Shown: one piece after another, positions 23,203 to 27,629 of the stretch
How positions within the stretch are numbered: position 1 is the stretch's first letter
How the letters are laid out: the number at the start of each line of letters is the position of its first letter
Source: Oscillospiraceae bacterium
Lineage (GTDB): Bacteria; Bacillota; Clostridia; Oscillospirales; Ruminococcaceae
Length of the DNA: 27,629 nt
Assembly: GCA_022511485.1 (NCBI GenBank)
Contig: JAFLUJ010000007.1
Location: forward strand, 1 to 27,629
Direction of reading: 5' to 3'
Position numbers and translations under genes: made by a program
The notes under the pieces: model-generated
The model's database searches: none
Told to the model about the DNA's origin: nothing
Seen by the model: only the letters and a program-made list of their open reading frames with translations

Positions 23203-24297
23203 ATGCCTGAAAGCAGCGGTGAAAAAACCGAAAAAGCTACCCCCCATAAATTACGTGAACAGCGTAAAGAGGGAAACGTCATGCAAAGCAAGGACGTTAT
23301 TACAGCGGCGTTTATATTGCTCGTATTCTTTATACTGAGGCTGATGGCAAAGCTGATGTACCTTGTGGTTACTAACAGCATGGAATACTGGATAAGTATT
23401 TCCGGAAATGGCATGGATGAAAATGGTACGCTCATTGACGGTATGCAGATAACTCCCAAGCTGCTCATTGAAATAGGCAAGGTGGTAGTGCTTACCGCAG
23501 GTCCGATACTTTTGGCGTCCGTAGCAGTGCCGATCATAGTATCCGGTATCCAGACAAAATTTATTTTTTCACAAAAATCCATTCAGTTTAAGTTCAGCAA
23601 GCTAAACCCTTTTGAGGGGATCAAAAAGATGTTTTCCATAAGCTCGGCATTTGAGCTTGCAAAATCTCTGGCAAAAATGATAATCCTTATCGTAGTGGTC
23701 TACGGAGAAATAAAGAAGCGTATACCGGAGTTTGCCAGACTTCTTCAGATAGACTTAGCCTCAGGGCTTGTTTATATAGGTGAAACAATATTCTCTATAT
23801 GTATGAAGATCGCAATGGTCTTCGTTGCAGTAGCAGCAATAGACTTCCTCTTTCAGAAATACAAATTCGATAAGGACATGAAGATGACAAAGCAGGAGGT
23901 CAAGGAAGAGTACAAGCAAATGGAGGGTGACCCCCAGATAAAAAGCAAACGGCGTCAGAAACAGCAGCAGATGGCTATGCAAAGAATGATGCAGGATGTC
24001 CCTACTGCGGACGTTGTTATCAGAAACCCTACCCACTTTGCTGTAGCGCTTCGCTATGACGAAAAGAAGGACAGAGCGCCGGTGGTAGTTGCAAAGGGCG
24101 CAGATCATCTGGCATTCAAAATTATAGAAAAAGCAGAGGAAAACGACATTTCAGTAGTCGAAAATGTTCCGCTTGCAAGAGGGCTTTACAAAGCCGTTGA
24201 TATAGGAAGAGAGGTTCCCTACGATTTTTACCAGCCTGTGGCGGAGGTTCTTGCGTTCGTTTACGGACTGAAAGGTAAAAAACCTTTGGGAATGTAG
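23203..24297 (+). CDS. flhB: Flagellar export switch protein FlhB
   Basis: Export specificity switch of 364 residues. N-terminus SGEKTEKATPHKLREQRKEGNVMQSKD is standard. Four TMs are spread about 25-210. The cytoplasmic domain has KQEVKEEYKQMEGDPQIKSKRRQKQ and the autocleavage motif NPTH, with Asn at residue 275, then FAVALRYDEKKDRAPVVVAKGADHLA. The C-terminus is short after LAFVYGLKGK. All catalytic features are present, so normal switching from hook to filament export is expected together with FliK. Confidence 0.96.
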   Translation: MPESSGEKTEKATPHKLREQRKEGNVMQSKDVITAAFILLVFFILRLMAKLMYLVVTNSMEYWISISGNGMDENGTLIDGMQITPKLLIEIGKVVVLTAGPILLASVAVPIIVSGIQTKFIFSQKSIQFKFSKLNPFEGIKKMFSISSAFELAKSLAKMIILIVVVYGEIKKRIPEFARLLQIDLASGLVYIGETIFSICMKIAMVFVAVAAIDFLFQKYKFDKDMKMTKQEVKEEYKQMEGDPQIKSKRRQKQQQMAMQRMMQDVPTADVVIRNPTHFAVALRYDEKKDRAPVVVAKGADHLAFKIIEKAEENDISVVENVPLARGLYKAVDIGREVPYDFYQPVAEVLAFVYGLKGKKPLGM

Positions 24298-24326
24298 ATT
24301 TAAGGAAAGGATGCTGCGTTTATACC

Positions 24327-26402
24327 GTGAGAAAAGTAATGAACAATATGGTAACGGTATTCGTTATCCTTGCAATTTTCCTTATCATCATACCGCTGCC
24401 CACATGGCTGCTGGATATGCTGTTTGTAGTTAATATAGCGCTTTCATTGGTCATTCTTCTGATAACCATGTACATAAAAGAGCCGCTGGAGTTCTCCATA
24501 TTTCCCTCCATGCTGCTTATAACCACGATATTCAGACTTGGTCTTAATATATCATCTACCCGTCTTATTCTCTTTCAGCAGGGATATGCGGGACAGATAG
24601 TACGGGCATTCGGTCAGTTTGTTATGAAGGGTAACGCACTTATCGGATTTATCGTATTCGTACTTATTACCGTAGTGCAGATGCTGGTAGTAACAAAGGG
24701 TGCGGAAAGAGTTGCTGAGGTAACAGCAAGATTTACTCTGGACGCTATGCCCGGTAAACAGATGGCGATCGACGCTGACCTTAACTCCGGTATCATAGAC
24801 GAGAACGAGGCTAAGATCCGCAGACAGAAGATACAGCGTGAATCCGATTTCTTCGGAGCAATGGACGGTGCTTCCAAGTTTGTTAAGGGAGACGCAACAT
24901 TCTCCATTGTCGCTGCAATAGTAAACCTTATCGGCGGCGCTATTGTAGGTCTTATTTTCGACGGGATCGACTTCAGCACCGTACTTTCCACATACACGAT
25001 CGCAACAGTAGGTGACGGTCTCTGCTCACAGATCCCAGCATTGCTTATTTCCACGGCAATGGGTATGATCGTTACCCGTTCCGCTTCTGATGACAGTCTG
25101 AATATTGACATCAAGAATCAGTTTACCGCCCAGCCTCTGGTTATGATAATCGCAGGTATGGTAATGCTGGTAATGATGCTTATTCCGGGATTTCCTAAGG
25201 TGCAGCTTATCGTTCTTGGCGCAGTACTTATTACTCTGGGAATCATGCTTATCAGAAATCAGACATCTGTTGCTGCGGAAGCTGAATCAATGGCAGTGGA
25301 AATGGAAGCGAACCGTGAGGCTCTTTCCGAAATGGAATACTACAAGGACATCGACAACGTTTACAAGCTTCTTAACGTAGAGCCCATCGAAATGGAGTTC
25401 GGCTACAGCCTGATACCTCTTGCAGACGAAAGCGCAGGAGGAACGCTCATTGAGCGTGTTGTAATTTTCCGAAAACAGTTTGCAATGGATATGGGAGTGG
25501 TTTTCCCCTCAGTAAGAATGACGGACAACCAGCACATCAATCCCAACCAGTATGTAATAAAAATAAAGGGCGAGGTAGTTGCTCAGGCGGAGATCCTTAT
25601 GGATCACTACCTTGCACTTGACAGCGGAAGTGTTACAAAGGAGGTCGATGGTATAGATACTGTCGAGCCTGCGTTCAACATTCCCGCCAAGTGGATCTCC
25701 GAGCAGAACAAGATGCGTGCGGAGATCGCAGGATATACGCTTATTGACCCCACATCGGTAATAATAACTCACTTGTCAGAGGTAATAAAAAATTACTCTC
25801 ACGAGCTGCTTTCAAGACAGGATGTAAAGACTATGCTTGACAAGCTCAAGCAAACAAATGCCACTCTTGTGGACGACATCGTTCCGGCGATAGTTTCTCC
25901 TGCATATCTGCAAAAGGTGCTCTGCCTGCTTCTTAAAGAGAGCGTACCGGTAAGAGACCTCCAGACGATACTTGAAACTATTGCAGATAATCAGCACAAC
26001 ATGAAGGATGTTGACATTACCACAGAATATGTACGTCAGGCATTGAAGAGAACTATAACAAGACGTTTCTCAGACGGCGGACAGATACGTGTTCTTACTC
26101 TGGATACGGAAACAGAAAACAAGATAGTTGCTTCGGTAAAAAAATCCGAACAGGGCTCTTATCTTGCAATGGATCCTCAGACGATACAGCAGCTTATCAC
26201 TGCTCTCAACGAGCAGATAGACAGAGTCAAGGAGGTCGTTCCTACACCTATCGTGCTTACATCGCCTATTGTGCGTATATATTTCAAAAAGCTTATTGAC
26301 CAGTTTATCCCCAATGTCACTGTGCTGTCATTCAGTGAGATAGACAACTCCGTACAGATACAGGCTGTGGGAAATATAGCTCTTGAAAGTGCAAGCGCGT
26401 AA
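24327..26402 (+). CDS. flhA: Flagellar export gate protein FlhA
   Basis: Largest export gate component, 691 residues. About eight TMs lie in the first 310 residues. The cytoplasmic loop motif FTLDAMPGKQMAIDADLNSG and then SDFFGAMDGASKFVKGDA (about 136-192) is the FHIPEP signature. The C-terminal half is the substrate/chaperone-docking domain (ELLSRQDVKTMLDKLKQ, RDLQTILETIAD, EYVRQALKRTITR). GTG is the likely start, but the nearest strong Shine-Dalgarno (AAGGAAAGG, 24302-24310) is 16 nt away, so ATG 24339 may be used. The next gene is fliA; flhF and flhG are not present here. Confidence 0.95.
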   Translation: MRKVMNNMVTVFVILAIFLIIIPLPTWLLDMLFVVNIALSLVILLITMYIKEPLEFSIFPSMLLITTIFRLGLNISSTRLILFQQGYAGQIVRAFGQFVMKGNALIGFIVFVLITVVQMLVVTKGAERVAEVTARFTLDAMPGKQMAIDADLNSGIIDENEAKIRRQKIQRESDFFGAMDGASKFVKGDATFSIVAAIVNLIGGAIVGLIFDGIDFSTVLSTYTIATVGDGLCSQIPALLISTAMGMIVTRSASDDSLNIDIKNQFTAQPLVMIIAGMVMLVMMLIPGFPKVQLIVLGAVLITLGIMLIRNQTSVAAEAESMAVEMEANREALSEMEYYKDIDNVYKLLNVEPIEMEFGYSLIPLADESAGGTLIERVVIFRKQFAMDMGVVFPSVRMTDNQHINPNQYVIKIKGEVVAQAEILMDHYLALDSGSVTKEVDGIDTVEPAFNIPAKWISEQNKMRAEIAGYTLIDPTSVIITHLSEVIKNYSHELLSRQDVKTMLDKLKQTNATLVDDIVPAIVSPAYLQKVLCLLLKESVPVRDLQTILETIADNQHNMKDVDITTEYVRQALKRTITRRFSDGGQIRVLTLDTETENKIVASVKKSEQGSYLAMDPQTIQQLITALNEQIDRVKEVVPTPIVLTSPIVRIYFKKLIDQFIPNVTVLSFSEIDNSVQIQAVGNIALESASA

Positions 26403-26462
26403 GACAGAGATGATCTTGCTTCTTGCTTCTGAATTCTCTATTATCTTGGAGGGGGCGGCTTT

Positions 26463-27230
26463 GTGGACGAGAACATGGACAAGGAAGCTAAGGCGCTTCT
26501 GCTGCTGAAATATAAGGAAACCGGCGACAAGTCCCTCAGAAATGACGTTATCCTTGCGTATATGAATATCGTCAGATACGCAGCCGTTTCAACAAGAAAT
26601 ATGTACCTTAAATTTGCCGATACGGAGGATATTGTCAATGAGGCTACTCTCGCACTGATGACTGCCGTTGACGGCTTCGATCCCAAAAGGGGAGTTAAGT
26701 TTGAAACCTACGCGTCCATAAAGGTACGCGGGGCGATAATAGATTACATAAGACAGCAGGATTTTATCCCAAGAAGCATAAGACGTTTTGCAAAGGAATA
26801 TGACTCGGCTTATTCGGTGCTGTACAGCGAGCTGGACAGAGAGCCTACCGCCGAGGAAATGGCAGCTTATATGAAGCTTCCGGTTGAAAAGCTTGAAAGC
26901 TTTTCTGCACAGGCAGCGGCTGCCCAGACTATCTCCTTTGAGGAAATGCTGTCAAACGACAATTTTGATATTCCGGACAAAACAGATGAAGACGGAATGT
27001 GGGCTCCGGAAGCCTCCCTTCACAGAGAGGAAAAGATGAAATATCTTGCAGACGCAATAAGATCTCTTAAAGAAAATGAACGTCTGGTGGTCACACTCTA
27101 TTATTACGAAAAGCTCAGATTTTCCGACATCGGAAAGGTGCTTGACATATCCGAAAGCAGAGCCTGTCAGCTTCACGCACAGGCTGTCCAGAAAATGAAA
27201 AGATTCATGAAGGATTACGTAAACCAATAA
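26463..27230 (+). CDS. fliA: Motility sigma factor FliA (sigma-28/SigD)
   Basis: RNA polymerase sigma factor for late flagellar genes; 255 residues. Region 2 has DIVNEATLALMTAVDGFDPKRGVKFETYASIKVRGAIIDYIRQQDFIPRSIRRFAKEYD, the FliA-specific block (about 58-120). Region 3 has REPTAEEMAAYMKLP. Region 4 is the C-terminal helix-turn-helix (LKENERLVVTLYYYEKLRFSDIGKVLDISESRACQLHAQAVQKMK). GTG start after GGAGGGGG. Being in the operon itself, its level should follow operon transcription; an FlgM anti-sigma gene is not in the window. Confidence 0.94.
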   Translation: MDENMDKEAKALLLLKYKETGDKSLRNDVILAYMNIVRYAAVSTRNMYLKFADTEDIVNEATLALMTAVDGFDPKRGVKFETYASIKVRGAIIDYIRQQDFIPRSIRRFAKEYDSAYSVLYSELDREPTAEEMAAYMKLPVEKLESFSAQAAAAQTISFEEMLSNDNFDIPDKTDEDGMWAPEASLHREEKMKYLADAIRSLKENERLVVTLYYYEKLRFSDIGKVLDISESRACQLHAQAVQKMKRFMKDYVNQ

Positions 27231-27276
27231 GAGCCTGTTCACATAGGGGGATGCACTTCTTGTGCGAACAAGTTCC
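27230..27276. repeat. Small palindromic repeat after fliA (copy 2)
   Basis: AGAGCCTGTTCACA (27230-27243) and TGCGAACAAGTTCC (27263-27276) form imperfect 14-bp arms around a 19-nt loop. Left and right arms differ from the copy after fliI at only two and three positions, respectively. As there, the left arm includes the last base of the stop codon, and the right arm ends just before the next ribosome site. Confidence 0.6.
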
Positions 27277-27293
27277 AAGAAAGGAAGAGATAT

Positions 27294-27629
27294 ATGTTAA
27301 GAGGCTATTATACCGCGGCAAACGGAATAATCAACGAGGAAAGGATAATGAATGTCATTACCAATAACCTCGCTAACGTAAAGACCGCAGGTTACAAGTC
27401 GGACGAGGCTATACCTACTACCTTTGCAGAAAAGATGCTTCTGCTCCAGCACGGAAAGGTAAGCGAAACAGGTACGATAAGATACAGGACTATTGATTAT
27501 ACATTTACCGACCTTGAACAGGGTACTTTTGAAAACACCGGTTCACCTCTGGATATAGCTATAGTTGGCAATCTTTACTTCAATATTGAGGACAGACGTA
27601 CCGGTGAGCGGCTTCTCAGCAGAAACGGT
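27294..27629 (+). CDS. flgF: Flagellar rod protein FlgF/FlgG (FlhO-like), partial
   Basis: 112 codons are open to the window edge with no stop, so this is the 5' part of a longer gene. The start MLRGYYTAANGIINEERIMNVITNNLANVKTAGYKSDE is the axial-protein N-terminus, closest to Bacillus FlhO, the FlgF-like rod protein. The later EQGTFENTGSPLDIAIVGNLYFNIE matches the conserved TGNPLDLAIEG-type block of FlgF/FlgG. AGAAAGGAAGAG precedes the ATG. FlgF or FlgG cannot be settled without the C-terminus; the first gene of a flgF-flgG pair is more likely. Confidence 0.88.
   Translation, partial: MLRGYYTAANGIINEERIMNVITNNLANVKTAGYKSDEAIPTTFAEKMLLLQHGKVSETGTIRYRTIDYTFTDLEQGTFENTGSPLDIAIVGNLYFNIEDRRTGERLLSRNG

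Overview
The window is one long, plus-strand flagellar/chemotaxis operon of the Gram-positive (Firmicutes) type. It carries 26 recognisable genes from flgB to a flgF/flgG-family gene that runs off the right edge, preceded by one unrelated membrane-protein gene of the DUF975 family. Gene order (flgB-flgC-fliE-fliF-fliG-fliH-fliI-fliJ-fliK-flgD-TIGR02530-like-flgE-flbD-motA-motB-fliM-fliY-cheY-fliO-fliP-fliQ-fliR-flhB-flhA-fliA-flgF) matches the large flgB/fliA operon of motile gut Clostridia. FliY with a CheC-like half, FlbD and the FlhO-like end gene support this. The palindrome-rich, mid-GC intergenic DNA makes a Ruminococcus-like member of the Oscillospiraceae my best guess; that is inference.

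Layout: 1-150 is a row of four hairpins; 170-931 is the DUF975 protein; 932-1359 holds a terminator, a sigma-A-type promoter (TTGCTT-17-TATACT) and a leader hairpin. 1360-5539 encodes proximal rod, MS ring and rotor switch (FlgB, FlgC, FliE, FliF, FliG). 5532-9771 encodes the export ATPase module (FliH, FliI, FliJ). 9835-15008 encodes hook-length control, hook cap, a small flagellar operon protein and the hook protein. 15209-17480 encodes FlbD and the stator MotA/MotB. 17544-20389 encodes switch proteins FliM and FliY and response regulator CheY. 20392-26402 encodes the export gate (FliO, FliP, FliQ, FliR, FlhB, FlhA). 26463-27230 is the motility sigma factor FliA. 27294 onward is a FlgF/FlgG rod protein, incomplete.

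The core genes look intact, so the interest lies in what has been added or lost. FliH carries a roughly 400-residue Ala/Glu/Met repeat tail after a complete FliH core. FlgD is more than twice the usual size, with a duplicated beta-type domain, a VEGGEG repeat and an unrecognised C-terminal domain. Both contain 18-bp in-frame tandem repeats. Two purine-rich, non-coding repeat islands of one shared family lie directly after the motA and fliQ stop codons. A 164-bp MITE-like inverted repeat separates fliH from fliI, and two copies of a small palindrome follow the fliI and fliA stops. fliL is absent between motB and fliM, and flhF/flhG are absent between flhA and fliA. FliY carries a FliM-like CheY-binding motif in its central linker instead of at its N-terminus, and FlgE contains an EF-hand-like loop.

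Together the genes give a working set for rod, hook, switch, stator and type III export gate, with FliA available to drive late genes (flagellin, filament cap) that are not in this window. No rRNA, tRNA, CRISPR array or intact transposase gene was seen.
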